From assembly GCF_001675045.1 (NCBI RefSeq), contig NZ_LYPA01000067.1:1-64000 (forward strand): 64,000 nt of DNA, read 5' to 3'. Position numbers and translations under genes: made by a program. The DNA is from Paenibacillus oryzae. Its GTDB lineage: Bacteria; Bacillota; Bacilli; Paenibacillales; Paenibacillaceae. The first letter of the stretch is position 1. Each line of letters begins with the position of its first letter. A model generated the notes under the pieces. It was not told where the DNA came from and did no database searches. It saw only the letters and a program-made list of their open reading frames with translations. Below, piece by piece: positions 22,670 to 31,609 of the stretch.

Positions 22670-25540
22670 ATGTCAGCTATTCATGTCATCATCACTTTAC
22701 CGTTTTTGTTAGCGATTTGTATTCCATTGTTTAAGAAGGTTTGGCCTGGCATTCATATGGGTTGGTTTATGCTTCCGCTGCCCATCGCGCTATTTGCTTA
22801 TCTGATCAATCTCATACCTGTTGTAATGGGTGGAGGCGTATTCCATTATTCTCTTCCGTGGATTCCGTCGCTTGGTGTGGAGTTTACGGTTTTGCTTGAT
22901 GGACTAAGTCTCTTGTTCGGACTCCTGATCTCAGGCATTGGATCCTTGGTCGTGCTTTATTCGGTTTTTTATCTGGATAAACAAAAAGAAAATCTGGCCC
23001 GATTTTACGTGTATTTGATGTTATTTATTGGCGCAATGTTAGGACTTGTATTATCGGATAATTTGATGGTGCTTTATGGATTCTGGGAATTAACCAGTAT
23101 TTCATCGTTTTTGCTCATCGCATTTTGGAACAAACGGGAGCGCTCACGTTATGGAGCGTTAAAATCGTTGACGATTACCGTTTGCGGCGGGCTCGCAATG
23201 TTTGCCGGGTTTGTGCTTTTGTATATCATGACCGGCACCTTCAGCATTAAAGAGCTGATTGCAGATTTTTCTGCTATTTCCGGGCATGATCTGTTCATTC
23301 CGGCGATGCTGCTTGTGCTGCTTGGCGCTTTTACGAAGTCGGCCCAATTTCCTTTTCATATTTGGCTGCCGGATGCGATGGAGGCGCCTACGCCAGTAAG
23401 CGCGTATCTTCATTCCGCAACAATGGTCAAGGCCGGTATTTACCTCGTTGCTCGGCTTTCTCCTTTGTTTGCTGGAAGTTCAATCTGGTTATGGGCCGTT
23501 TCCGGCATTGGTTTGTTGACGCTCGCCTACGGATCGTATCGGGCCATTAAGCAAACCGATTTAAAAGCGCTGCTTGCCTTTTCAACGATTAGTCAATTAG
23601 GTCTAATCATGAGCTTATTCGGCATTGGATCGGCTGCCGCGTTTTACGTCGGAACCAGTCAATATGAGTTTTTCACGATAGCTACGGCCGCCGCTATTTT
23701 TCATTTGATTAATCATGCGGTATTTAAAGGCGCATTATTTATGGTAGTCGGTATTGTCGATCACGGGACAGGCACACGTGACATCCGCAAGCTCGGCGGT
23801 CTTATGGCGGTTATGCCTGTCACCTTTACAATCGCGCTGCTGGGCTCGTTCTCCATGGCCGGGATTCCCCCGTTTGGCGGATTTTTGAGTAAAGAAATGT
23901 TTTTTACCGCTATGCTGAATATTCGAGAAATGTCCTTTGCCAGCATGGATACGTGGGGAGCCTTATTTCCGGTGGTTGCCTGGGTTGCCAGCGTTTTTAC
24001 CTTTGCTTACAGCTTATTGGTCGTTTTCCGTACGTTTGGCGGAAAGTCGCAATTCCATCAACTGGAAAAAGAGCCGCACGAGGCGCCGCTTGGGCTTCTG
24101 ATTTCACCACTAGTGCTGGCTTCGCTGGTCGTTGTTATTGGTTTTTTCCCCAATCTGCTTTCCCATTCGCTCATTGAACCTGCGATGGCGGCCGTCTATC
24201 CGTTTGGATTGCAGCCTAATGAGTCGTTTGTGGTCCATATCGAAATGTGGCACGGCTTTACGACCGAGCTTTTTATGACGATTGGGGTAGCGGTCATTGG
24301 CATAGCGATCTTCTTTTTGCATCGCCGCTTTGCGTGGGTAAACGAGCCCATGGAGCTAAATGTCTCTTTAAACAGCTTGTATGACCATTCGCTAAAAGGA
24401 TTGGATTCCGGCGCGAGCTGGTTTACGCGCAACTATATGACGGGCTCAATCAGGCATTATCTGATCTACATTTTTTTATTTCTGACGGCAGCCCTGGGGT
24501 TGAATCTGTTTTTGGCGGGCGACATTACATTGAAGATGGACGATTTTGCCCCCATTTCTTTTTATGAAGCGGTGATCATTACGGCGCTCGTCTTATCTGC
24601 CATTGCGGTGCCCTTCGTTAATTCCAGATTGATGGCAATTATTTTGACAGGCATGTCGGGCTATATGGTTACGTTGTTTTTTGTTATTTTTCGGGCTCCG
24701 GATCTTGCATTAACCCAAATGATTGTAGAAACCGTTTCAGTTGCTCTTTTCCTGCTCTGTTTTTATCATCTGCCTAACTTGAAGAAAGAGGTTGTCAAAA
24801 GGAAAATCAAGCTATGGAATATCGGTATCGCTGTGAGCGTTGGCGTTGTTATGACACTTGTATCGTTAAGCGTGAGCGGCAGCAGGAAGTTTGATTCCAT
24901 CTCTCATTTCTTTATCGAAAATAGCTATAAGCTTGCGGGCGGTAAAAATGTCGTCAATGTCATTCTTGTTGATTTTCGCGGATTTGATACGCTGCTGGAA
25001 GTTGTTGTGCTAGGCATTGCTTCGTTCGGCATTTATGCCCTCATCAAAATGAGAGGGGAAGAAAATGCCCTGAATTCGCAGGATCAATTCGGTTTTAAGC
25101 TGGACATTTACGGCGGCATTCGAAGCAACGATGTGATCCTTCGGACGATTTCGAGGTTTGCGGTAGGGATGATCTTGTTGTATTCGTTGTATCTGTTCTA
25201 CATGGGCCATCATCATCCCGGAGGCGGCTTCATCGGAGGACTGATGGCATCGGCCGCGCTCCTGCTTTATGCTATCGCAGTTGGCATGGAGCGGTTTGAG
25301 AAAACAGTGCCTGTCGATTTTAAACGTATGACGGGCATAGGCATTTTAATTGCGGTCATTACAGGAATGGGTTCGTTCCTGTTTAAAGCGCCGTTCCTTA
25401 GCCAAACCTTTGGTTATTTTGACATTCCGTTAATTGGGGAACTAGAGCTGGCTACAGCTACATTGTTCGATTTAGGCGTTTACCTCACCGTTATCGGGGT
25501 CGCGTCAACGATATTATTTACGATAGGGAGGGACAAGTAA
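22670..25540 (+). CDS. mrpA: Mrp Na+/H+ antiporter subunit A fused to subunit B
   Basis: The ATG at 22670 follows AAGGGGG; 956 residues. The A part has NuoL-like segments (LSLLFGLLISGIGSLVVLYS, FPFHIWLPDAMEAPTPVSA, HLINHAVFKGALFMVVG) and the extra C-terminal MrpA region. Residues about 800-956 (YGGIRSNDVILRTISRFA, YLFYMGHHHPGGGFIGGL) form a complete MrpB-type subunit. MrpA is about 800 residues and MrpB about 140 in Bacillus, so this is a natural A-B fusion, as in PhaAB. With MrpC-G it builds a cation/proton antiporter for Na+ and pH balance. Confidence 0.92.
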   Translation: MSAIHVIITLPFLLAICIPLFKKVWPGIHMGWFMLPLPIALFAYLINLIPVVMGGGVFHYSLPWIPSLGVEFTVLLDGLSLLFGLLISGIGSLVVLYSVFYLDKQKENLARFYVYLMLFIGAMLGLVLSDNLMVLYGFWELTSISSFLLIAFWNKRERSRYGALKSLTITVCGGLAMFAGFVLLYIMTGTFSIKELIADFSAISGHDLFIPAMLLVLLGAFTKSAQFPFHIWLPDAMEAPTPVSAYLHSATMVKAGIYLVARLSPLFAGSSIWLWAVSGIGLLTLAYGSYRAIKQTDLKALLAFSTISQLGLIMSLFGIGSAAAFYVGTSQYEFFTIATAAAIFHLINHAVFKGALFMVVGIVDHGTGTRDIRKLGGLMAVMPVTFTIALLGSFSMAGIPPFGGFLSKEMFFTAMLNIREMSFASMDTWGALFPVVAWVASVFTFAYSLLVVFRTFGGKSQFHQLEKEPHEAPLGLLISPLVLASLVVVIGFFPNLLSHSLIEPAMAAVYPFGLQPNESFVVHIEMWHGFTTELFMTIGVAVIGIAIFFLHRRFAWVNEPMELNVSLNSLYDHSLKGLDSGASWFTRNYMTGSIRHYLIYIFLFLTAALGLNLFLAGDITLKMDDFAPISFYEAVIITALVLSAIAVPFVNSRLMAIILTGMSGYMVTLFFVIFRAPDLALTQMIVETVSVALFLLCFYHLPNLKKEVVKRKIKLWNIGIAVSVGVVMTLVSLSVSGSRKFDSISHFFIENSYKLAGGKNVVNVILVDFRGFDTLLEVVVLGIASFGIYALIKMRGEENALNSQDQFGFKLDIYGGIRSNDVILRTISRFAVGMILLYSLYLFYMGHHHPGGGFIGGLMASAALLLYAIAVGMERFEKTVPVDFKRMTGIGILIAVITGMGSFLFKAPFLSQTFGYFDIPLIGELELATATLFDLGVYLTVIGVASTILFTIGRDK

Positions 25541-25542
25541 CG

Positions 25543-25878
25543 ATGGAGTTGTACATGTCCATTACGATTGGCGTTTTGTTTACAATCGGCGTTTACCTTC
25601 TGCTGTCGAAAAGCTTGCTTCGGATTATTTTGGGGACCTCGTTTTTAACCCACGGCGTTCATTTGCTGCTGTTAACGATGTCCAAGCTAAAAACGGGGGC
25701 TCCTCCATTGTTGGGCGAGGAGGCTCAATCGTACACGGACCCTTTGCCGCAGGCGCTTATTCTGACCTCGATTGTTATTAGCTTTGGCGTCACGTCATTT
25801 TTGCTTGTGCTTGCCTATAAGTCTTATCAAAAATTAGGGACGGATGATATGGAAAAGCTAAGGGAGGACACCGAATGA
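25543..25878 (+). CDS. mrpC: Mrp antiporter subunit C
   Basis: 111 residues with three membrane segments, a NuoK-like small subunit. LLSKSLLRIILGTSFLTHG and DPLPQALILTSIVISFGVTS are the conserved parts. It begins 3 bases after mrpA-B and overlaps mrpD by ATGA. Confidence 0.93.
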   Translation: MELYMSITIGVLFTIGVYLLLSKSLLRIILGTSFLTHGVHLLLLTMSKLKTGAPPLLGEEAQSYTDPLPQALILTSIVISFGVTSFLLVLAYKSYQKLGTDDMEKLREDTE

Positions 25879-27389
25879 ATAACTTGCTCATATGGCCCTT
25901 GCTGGTTCCTTTATTGACGGCAGCCGTACTTGTATTGTTCAGAAAAAAAATAGCCTTTCAGCGTTGGGTAAGCGCAATTGGAAGCATTGCGGGCTTGGCT
26001 GTGGCGCTTGTATTAGTGGCCCAGGTGAAGCAAAACGGCATTCAAACTCTGTTTATGAGCGGGTGGGCTCCGCCCTACGGCATCGTTTTTGTGGCGGATA
26101 TGACGTCGGCTTTACTTATATTGGCGACGGCTTTGATTGGTATGTTTATCGTTTTTTTCTCGATTGGAAGCATTGATAACGAAAGACAAAGTCATTTTTA
26201 TTTTCCGCTGCTGCATTTTTTATTGGTCGGGGTCAGCGGCTCCTTTTTGACGGGAGATATATTCAATTTGTTTGTATGCTTTGAGGTTATGCTTATCTCT
26301 TCCTACGCTTTAATTGTGCTGGGGGGGACCAAGCTGCAGCTCAAGGAAACGATTAAATATGTGTTGATCAATGTGGTCTCATCTACGCTCTTTGTAGCGG
26401 CAGTTGCTTATCTTTACGGAGTGACGGGAGCCCTTAACATGGCCGATTTGTCCGTTAAGGTGGCGGAAGCGGGACAAGACGGGATCTTAAATGTTATTGC
26501 GATTTTATTTTTGATCGTGTTTTCTCTAAAAGCGGGGCTGCTGCTGTTCTTCTGGCTTCCGGGCTCTTACAGCGCTCCTCCTGCGGCTGTTATCGCCTTG
26601 TTTGGGGCATTGCTCACCAAGGTGGGAGTTTATACGCTAGTACGTGTATTTACGTTGATATTTAACGGGGATCCTGCTGTAACGCATACGTGGATTGCCT
26701 GGATGGCGGGCGTAACCATGATTATGGGAGCATTGGGGGCTTTAGCCTACCGAGATATCCCGCGAATATTGAATTATAACGTCATCATTAGTATCGGTTT
26801 TATCGCATTTGGTTTGGCTACGGCGAATGCAGATGCGTTGTCGGGAGTCGTTTTTTATTTGCTGCACGATATGGCGGCCAAAGCGCTTTTGTTTATTCTA
26901 GGCGGGTTGATTATTCAGGCGGCCGGTACGGGCAATCTGGATGAAATGGGCGGTTTGTTAAAGCGCCATCCTGCGCTTGGCTGGATGTTTTTCGTTACGG
27001 CGCTGGCCTTGGCGGGAATTCCGCCATTAAGCGGGTTTCCGGGAAAGCTGCAGATTATTACCGGCGGTTTCGCGGGAGGACATTATTGGCTTGCCGCCAT
27101 ATCTCTTTTAACCAGCTTCATCGTTTTGTATTCGCTTGTCCGGGTTTTTATGGCGGCATTTTGGGGAGAGGAAAGGAAGAAGCTGCCGCTGGATTCGGAT
27201 GATGGAAAAAAGCGAAGCCTTTCAGGCTTTCAAATGAATCGGCCTGGATTATTGCTGCCGGCGGCAGGGCTGCTAATTATTATTATAGCAATGGGTGTAG
27301 GGGCGGAGTGGATTTATCCATTTGTTGAACAGGCCGGGCATACTTTATTGAATCCTGCCGAGTATGTGCAAGCGATTCTGAAGGAGTAG
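25875..27389 (+). CDS. mrpD: Mrp antiporter subunit D
   Basis: 504 residues, the usual length, with about 14 membrane segments; homologous to NuoM/NuoN of complex I. Conserved parts include FNLFVCFEVMLISSYALIVL, with the membrane Glu, and GLLLFFWLPGSYSAPPAAV, with the membrane Lys nearby, both used in proton translocation. LLHDMAAKALLFILGGLI holds the second Lys. Start and stop overlap neighbours by 4 bases or less, so it is translationally coupled. Confidence 0.94.
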   Translation: MNNLLIWPLLVPLLTAAVLVLFRKKIAFQRWVSAIGSIAGLAVALVLVAQVKQNGIQTLFMSGWAPPYGIVFVADMTSALLILATALIGMFIVFFSIGSIDNERQSHFYFPLLHFLLVGVSGSFLTGDIFNLFVCFEVMLISSYALIVLGGTKLQLKETIKYVLINVVSSTLFVAAVAYLYGVTGALNMADLSVKVAEAGQDGILNVIAILFLIVFSLKAGLLLFFWLPGSYSAPPAAVIALFGALLTKVGVYTLVRVFTLIFNGDPAVTHTWIAWMAGVTMIMGALGALAYRDIPRILNYNVIISIGFIAFGLATANADALSGVVFYLLHDMAAKALLFILGGLIIQAAGTGNLDEMGGLLKRHPALGWMFFVTALALAGIPPLSGFPGKLQIITGGFAGGHYWLAAISLLTSFIVLYSLVRVFMAAFWGEERKKLPLDSDDGKKRSLSGFQMNRPGLLLPAAGLLIIIIAMGVGAEWIYPFVEQAGHTLLNPAEYVQAILKE

Positions 27390-27395
27390 AGTGAG

Positions 27396-27731
27396 TTGAG
27401 AATGTTGAGAAAGGTATGGGCTATTGTAAAGCTGCTGGTTTTGTTCAACAAAGAGTTGCTGGTGTCCGGCATTGCAGTTCTTATAGAGGTTATACGCCCC
27501 CGAATTAAAGTTCGGCCCGGTATTATCAGATTGGATACCGAGCTGAAAACGGATTTTGAGATTACCCTGCTGGCATGTTTAATTTGTTTGACGCCAGGCA
27601 CACTCACGCTAGATGTATCGCGCGATGGGAGCACTTTATTTATTCACGCAATGAATATCAATGAATCGGAAGACTTGGCCGCACAAATAAAAAACTCCTT
27701 CGAAAAGGCTATTCTGGAGGTAACACGATGA
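27396..27731 (+). CDS. mrpE: Mrp antiporter subunit E, short form
   Basis: The TTG at 27396 lies 9 bases after AAGGAG; ATG at 27402 is the alternative. The protein has 111 residues, against about 158 in Bacillus MrpE. The conserved part is complete (PGIIRLDTELKTDFEITLLA, CLTPGTLTLDVS, FEKAILEVTR), but the first two membrane helices of the Bacillus form are missing, and only about 6 bases separate it from mrpD, so no hidden N-terminus exists. Confidence 0.85.
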   Translation: MRMLRKVWAIVKLLVLFNKELLVSGIAVLIEVIRPRIKVRPGIIRLDTELKTDFEITLLACLICLTPGTLTLDVSRDGSTLFIHAMNINESEDLAAQIKNSFEKAILEVTR

Positions 27732-28012
27732 TGGAAACGATTCTTTGGATAGCCTTGGGACTATTGGCGGTCGCCATTCTTGGCTGCCTTTATCGGCTGC
27801 TGCTGGGGCCGTCGATCGCAGATCGTATTGCTTCGCTTGACACGATTGGCATCCTGCTTTTATCTATGGTTGCCGTAATCGGGATGGTGAATAAGACCGA
27901 GGCGTATTTTGATTTGATCTTGGTCATCGGAATATTGACTTTCATTGGTACTACAGCAATGGCCAGGTACATTGAGAGGGGGATTGTGCTTGAATCCGGA
28001 GCTGATGACTAA
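27728..28012 (+). CDS. mrpF: Mrp antiporter subunit F
   Basis: 94 residues, three membrane segments. RLLLGPSIADRIASLDTIG and YFDLILVIGILTFIGTTAMA match MrpF. TGGAGG lies before the ATG, which overlaps the mrpE stop. Confidence 0.92.
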   Translation: MMETILWIALGLLAVAILGCLYRLLLGPSIADRIASLDTIGILLLSMVAVIGMVNKTEAYFDLILVIGILTFIGTTAMARYIERGIVLESGADD

Positions 28013-28379
28013 GATTGCAGAAATTTTGTTAGGGGTCGTTGTTTTGCTGGGAGCGATTATCGCAGTTATAAGTGCGCTAGGGCTTATCCGATTGCAGGAT
28101 GTTTATTTGCGCTCCCATGCCGCAACGAAAAGTGCTACGCTTGGTGTGTTGTTCATTCTTAGTGGCGTATTTCTATATTTCTGGATCTTTCAACATCATT
28201 TCAGTTTAAAGCTGCTGCTTGGCATTTTATTCGTTTTCCTGACCTCGCCGGTTGCCGGCCATTTAAATGCCAGAGCTGCGTACCGATCAGGCGTAGCCTT
28301 GTGGAAGGGCAGTGTAAAGGATGCTTTGAAAGAGACCGCTCAAAACGAAAGACGCGAGGGTGAGCAGAAAAACAGATGA
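28005..28379 (+). CDS. mrpG: Mrp antiporter subunit G
   Basis: 124 residues from the ATG at 28005, which overlaps the mrpF stop; a TTG at 27990 with AGGGGG upstream is an alternative start. Three membrane segments. GLIRLQDVYLRSHAATKSAT is the MrpG signature. It is the last gene of the operon, and a stem-loop with T run follows at 28431. Confidence 0.9.
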   Translation: MTKIAEILLGVVVLLGAIIAVISALGLIRLQDVYLRSHAATKSATLGVLFILSGVFLYFWIFQHHFSLKLLLGILFVFLTSPVAGHLNARAAYRSGVALWKGSVKDALKETAQNERREGEQKNR

Positions 28380-28430
28380 GGGTTAGAATCGGGTCAGAAA
28401 TCGGCCTGCTGAATTCATAAACCATACGGT

Positions 28431-28460
28431 AAAGGCTCCAATTAATTGGGGTCTTTATTT
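28431..28460. terminator. Stem-loop between convergent mrpG and the CBO0543-like gene
   Basis: AAAGGCTCCAATT and AATTGGGGTCTTT (28431-28456) are near complements and flanked by A and T runs, suited to stop transcription from both sides. Confidence 0.55.
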
Positions 28461-28475
28461 TATTCTTTCACTTAT

Positions 28476-28937
28476 TCAAGCCAAATCGATGTGGGATTTT
28501 ACAAATCTCCAGGCTAAAACGACTAAAAAAAACGCTGTGGAATAGGAAATGAATGTCCATCCGATATGCCAGCCGTTCGTATACGTCACACGTTCCAACA
28601 TCAGGGCAAGGTACTCAAGCAATGTGGTGAATGAAACGAATAACAAGAAAACGATGATGGAGGGAATACCGAATAATCGCTTTGTTAAAAAATAAACCAT
28701 CAGGGATCCAAGCACTGCGTATAGACCAAGGTCAAGCGGTATGGCTGATATGGTCTCGTTTCGTTCCAGGACTGGTTTGAAATGCCAAAAGTCAAAATAA
28801 AACCCGATCGTGTTAATTAAAAGGGCAATAATCGCGGTAATGGGACTCATCACCAAAAACAACTTTGCATACTTGCAAGCAAGGGGATACGCAAGCAGCC
28901 ATGGAAGAATGAAGCCGATTATAATATTTAGAAACAT
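28476..28937 (-). CDS. CBO0543-like multi-pass membrane protein
   Basis: MFLNIIIGF at 28937 has AAGGAG 10 bases upstream; the longer frame to 28991 lacks a site. The protein is 153 residues with five hydrophobic segments. The pattern (PWLLAYPLACKYAKLFLVMS, then FYFDFWHFKPVLERNETIS, TYTNGWHIGWTFISY) fits the Firmicutes CBO0543 family, which is of unknown function. It is convergent with the mrp operon and seems monocistronic. Confidence 0.65.
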   Translation of the reverse strand: MFLNIIIGFILPWLLAYPLACKYAKLFLVMSPITAIIALLINTIGFYFDFWHFKPVLERNETISAIPLDLGLYAVLGSLMVYFLTKRLFGIPSIIVFLLFVSFTTLLEYLALMLERVTYTNGWHIGWTFISYSTAFFLVVLAWRFVKSHIDLA

Positions 28938-29211
28938 GCTTGGTAATCTCCTTGTCACAATATTTATAAGTCGATAGTCTTCTAATGTCATTTTTCATCA
29001 AAGCTAACCTATTTTCATCGGCGTGTTTACTTCAAGTATTATGTAATGGAACCGCAAATGTTATTCCGCATCCGCTTCAAAATGGATAATAATGCGGATA
29101 TCACTGCAGGTCATGGCTACCCCGGATGCTGCAGTGATTTCGGACAGAGCATGGTTAGTCCCGTCTTCCATATAGACGGGGGTAAACTTTACGTTTTGAA
29201 AGCTGCTTTGC
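28938..29211. other. Intergenic region with a dyad
   Basis: No convincing gene is seen. ATCACTGCAG (29100-29109) and CTGCAGTGAT (29129-29138) are a perfect 10-bp inverted repeat with a 19-base loop; CCGTC/GACGG at about 29161-29180 forms a second small hairpin. Neither has a T run. Confidence 0.4.
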
Positions 29212-30564
29212 CTAATGAGCCAAAGCATTCATATCCGGCTGCAATTTGTTCCTTAGAGCGTAGAGCATAAGAGCTCCGGCGAGGAAGGCGACGGCGTCGG
29301 CAATGACCAATGCCCAGATGACGCCGTGAAAGCCGCTTAAACGACTGGCGACAAAGAGGGTCGGAATGAGGGTAACTCCTTGCACGATGGACATGACAAA
29401 CGCCGCAGTACCTTGCGCGGTTGCTTGGAAGATGCCGGTGAACAGCGTAGTGATACCGGAGATAAACAAGGACAAAAACGTGACTTGTAGAATGTAAGTG
29501 CCCATCTCGATCAACTGAGCGTCCTGCGTGAATAAAGCGATTAAATGATCCGATACGAAGTAGACAATAATACCGAAGAAAACCGCTAATACAACAATCG
29601 TCTTGATCGTAAACCCGATGGTATGCTTCATGCGGAGCTTGTTGGCTGTGAAGGAAAAAGCAATCAGCGGTACGACGCCCTCACATAACCCCATCAGAAT
29701 GAATTCGGGAAATTGCAAAAGGCGCGATGAAATGCCGTAAGCCGCAACTGAGGAATCTCCATATGCAACCAGATAATGATTGACGATGAGGGACATTGCT
29801 CCAAGAAATAGGCTCATAATAAAGACGGGCACGCCGATTTTGAACACTTGGCTGACTATTTGCCGGGTAGCCCGAAACCAATGTATCGAGACGGTCAAAA
29901 ACTTGCTCTTGCAGCCAATATGATAACCGTAATATGCGCTGGCAATGAGATTGGCAAGAACCGTAGCCGATGCTACGCCAACCACGTCCAGGTGAAGCAC
30001 GAAGATGGCGATTACATCAAAACAAATATTGATCACAACACTAAGCAGCATTCCGATCATCGAAGTAATCGCGGCTCCTTCGGCGCGCACAATATTTTCC
30101 AGCGTGAAAAAAAGGATGACGAAGGGAGAGCCGATCAGCATGATCGTTACATAGTCCTTGGTAAATTCAAATGCATCAGGCGTGGCCCCCAGGCTATAAA
30201 CAATAGGATCGATCAACGGCAGGCCTATTGCCATGACAAGCAGCCCCAGCCCCAGGCTGCTGTAGAAAGCGAACGAGGATACATGCTTGATCAACGCATA
30301 CTGCTGCTCCCCCAGCAGGCGGGAGATGAAGGTGCCCCCGCCGATGCCCAGCAGATTGCCTAAAGCCATCAGGATCGAGAACAGCGGCAGGGTGAGCGCA
30401 AGTGCGGTCAGCATTGCCGTATTGTGGAGCGTGCCCAGGAAATAAGCGTTCAAGATCGAATAGATCACGCTCATGGACGTACCCAGCATCATCGGAATGG
30501 CGAAGTGGGCAACCGCCTTGCTGATAGGAGCCTTTTCAAAGTAATGGAGATGTTCTGCATCCAT
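29212..30564 (-). CDS. MATE family multidrug efflux transporter
   Basis: MDAEHLHYF at 30564 follows AAAGAGG; 450 residues, twelve membrane segments. Family marks are AVAHFAIPMMLGTSMSVIYS at the start, LMALGNLLGIGGGTFISRL, and the repeat-related LMGLCEGVVPLIAFSFTANK in the second half. MATE pumps export cationic drugs using Na+ or H+. It is divergent from a TetR gene with three 13-bp operators between them, the usual layout for an inducible pump. Confidence 0.9.
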   Translation of the reverse strand: MDAEHLHYFEKAPISKAVAHFAIPMMLGTSMSVIYSILNAYFLGTLHNTAMLTALALTLPLFSILMALGNLLGIGGGTFISRLLGEQQYALIKHVSSFAFYSSLGLGLLVMAIGLPLIDPIVYSLGATPDAFEFTKDYVTIMLIGSPFVILFFTLENIVRAEGAAITSMIGMLLSVVINICFDVIAIFVLHLDVVGVASATVLANLIASAYYGYHIGCKSKFLTVSIHWFRATRQIVSQVFKIGVPVFIMSLFLGAMSLIVNHYLVAYGDSSVAAYGISSRLLQFPEFILMGLCEGVVPLIAFSFTANKLRMKHTIGFTIKTIVVLAVFFGIIVYFVSDHLIALFTQDAQLIEMGTYILQVTFLSLFISGITTLFTGIFQATAQGTAAFVMSIVQGVTLIPTLFVASRLSGFHGVIWALVIADAVAFLAGALMLYALRNKLQPDMNALAH

Positions 30565-30602
30565 GCATATCGCCTCTTTCATAAATAAATGGCAGGCCCC
30601 AT

Positions 30603-30684
30603 CTAACGGTGTTAGTTTGAACCTTACAGTGTTAGATGATATCATGAGTTTATAAGCCTGTAAAGTATAAACTTACACTGTTAG
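30603..30684. promoter_or_regulatory. Three TetR-type operators between the pump and its regulator
   Basis: CTAACGGTGTTAG (30603-30615), CTTACAGTGTTAG (30623-30635) and CTTACACTGTTAG (30672-30684) are versions of one near-palindromic 13-mer. The first two lie over the pump promoter and the third next to the regulator ribosome site, so both genes should be repressed. Confidence 0.75.
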
Positions 30685-30701
30685 ATAAAGAGGTGGGAAA
30701 G

Positions 30702-31403
30702 TTGAAAAAACAGCAGCCGCAAATATCCGAGGATAAAATATTGGCTATGTCGTGGGCGCTTCTGGGCGAGGGAGGAATTGAGAAGTTCAGTATGAGGCGA
30801 TTGGCCGACCGATTGGGAATACAGGCGCCTTCCTTGTACTGGCACTTCAAAAGCAAGCAGGCGATTTACCTGCGCCTGGCCAATCAGGTGTCGCGGATAA
30901 TTCTGGAATCGCACCGCCCGCAAGGGGATTGGAGGGAGCAATTACAGGGGATGGCCGTTGCGATACGAAGTGTCCTCAGTCAGTACCCCTGCTCCACTCA
31001 GCTCATGATGGCGACGTTGCCGCATGAGCCCGATATTATCCGGTTCAACAACCGGATGCTGCTCTGCATAGAGTCGACGCCGTTGCAGCAAGCGCAGAAG
31101 CTGCAAGTCGTGCTGACGCTGATGAATTATGTATTTAACTTTGTACTCGACGCTTACGAGCACCAGCGCAATGTCGCCGCGATCATGAAGGAGGAGGGAG
31201 AGACGTCGCTGCCTGGCGACCGCGTTTCGCGCCTCCTCGATTCGATGGGCGAAGATGAAGCGGGACTGTTCCGGAGCATGTACAGGAACAAACTGTTCGA
31301 GATGATGGGGACCGATGCGGCGTTCGAGTTTGGTTTGCAGGTGATACTGCTAGGCGTGCAGCAAATGATCCAGCAGCAGATGACGAAGCCTCAGGAAGGA
31401 TGA
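30702..31403 (+). CDS. TetR family regulator with TetR-type C-terminal domain
   Basis: The TTG at 30702 lies 8 bases after AGAGG; the GTG at 30693 overlaps the site. The protein is 233 residues. The HTH is FSMRRLADRLGIQAPSLYWH then FKSKQAIY, close to the tetracycline-repressor branch, where SLYWH(F/V)K is typical. The C-terminal all-helical domain binds the inducer. It probably represses the divergent MATE pump. Confidence 0.85.
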   Translation: MKKQQPQISEDKILAMSWALLGEGGIEKFSMRRLADRLGIQAPSLYWHFKSKQAIYLRLANQVSRIILESHRPQGDWREQLQGMAVAIRSVLSQYPCSTQLMMATLPHEPDIIRFNNRMLLCIESTPLQQAQKLQVVLTLMNYVFNFVLDAYEHQRNVAAIMKEEGETSLPGDRVSRLLDSMGEDEAGLFRSMYRNKLFEMMGTDAAFEFGLQVILLGVQQMIQQQMTKPQEG

Positions 31404-31410
31404 ACCTCAG

Positions 31411-31449
31411 AGCTCGGCCTGTCCAGCGACGGATAAGCCGGGCTTTTTT
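31411..31449 (+). terminator. Intrinsic terminator of the tetR gene
   Basis: AGCTCGGC (31411-31418) pairs with GCCGGGCT (31437-31444, one G-T pair), followed by TTTTTT. Confidence 0.75.
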
Positions 31450-31534
31450 ATGGAGAACGGACAACAAAGAAGCTAGCTTAATATGAATGTGAGGAGGATG
31501 AATGGGGGTCGGTTGTGCAGAACGCTCAATATAA

Positions 31535-31580
31535 TTTTACCCGGATGATATTGACTTCTTGGTTTTTACCCGGGTATAAT
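31535..31580 (+). promoter_or_regulatory. Promoter with repeated TTTTACCCGG boxes
   Basis: TTGACT (31551-31556) and TATAAT (31575-31580) are 18 bases apart. TTTTACCCGG occurs at 31535-31544 and at 31564-31573, one copy before the -35 and one touching the -10, where it extends to the palindrome ACCCGGGT. A repressor binding both would cover the promoter. Confidence 0.65.
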
Positions 31581-31609
31581 TAAATCGAAGGACAAGGGAG
31601 GAATATAGT

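Noticed and set aside
28476..28991. Longer start of the CBO0543-like gene
   Set aside because: The upstream 18 codons lack a ribosome site, while AAGGAG fits the start at 28937.
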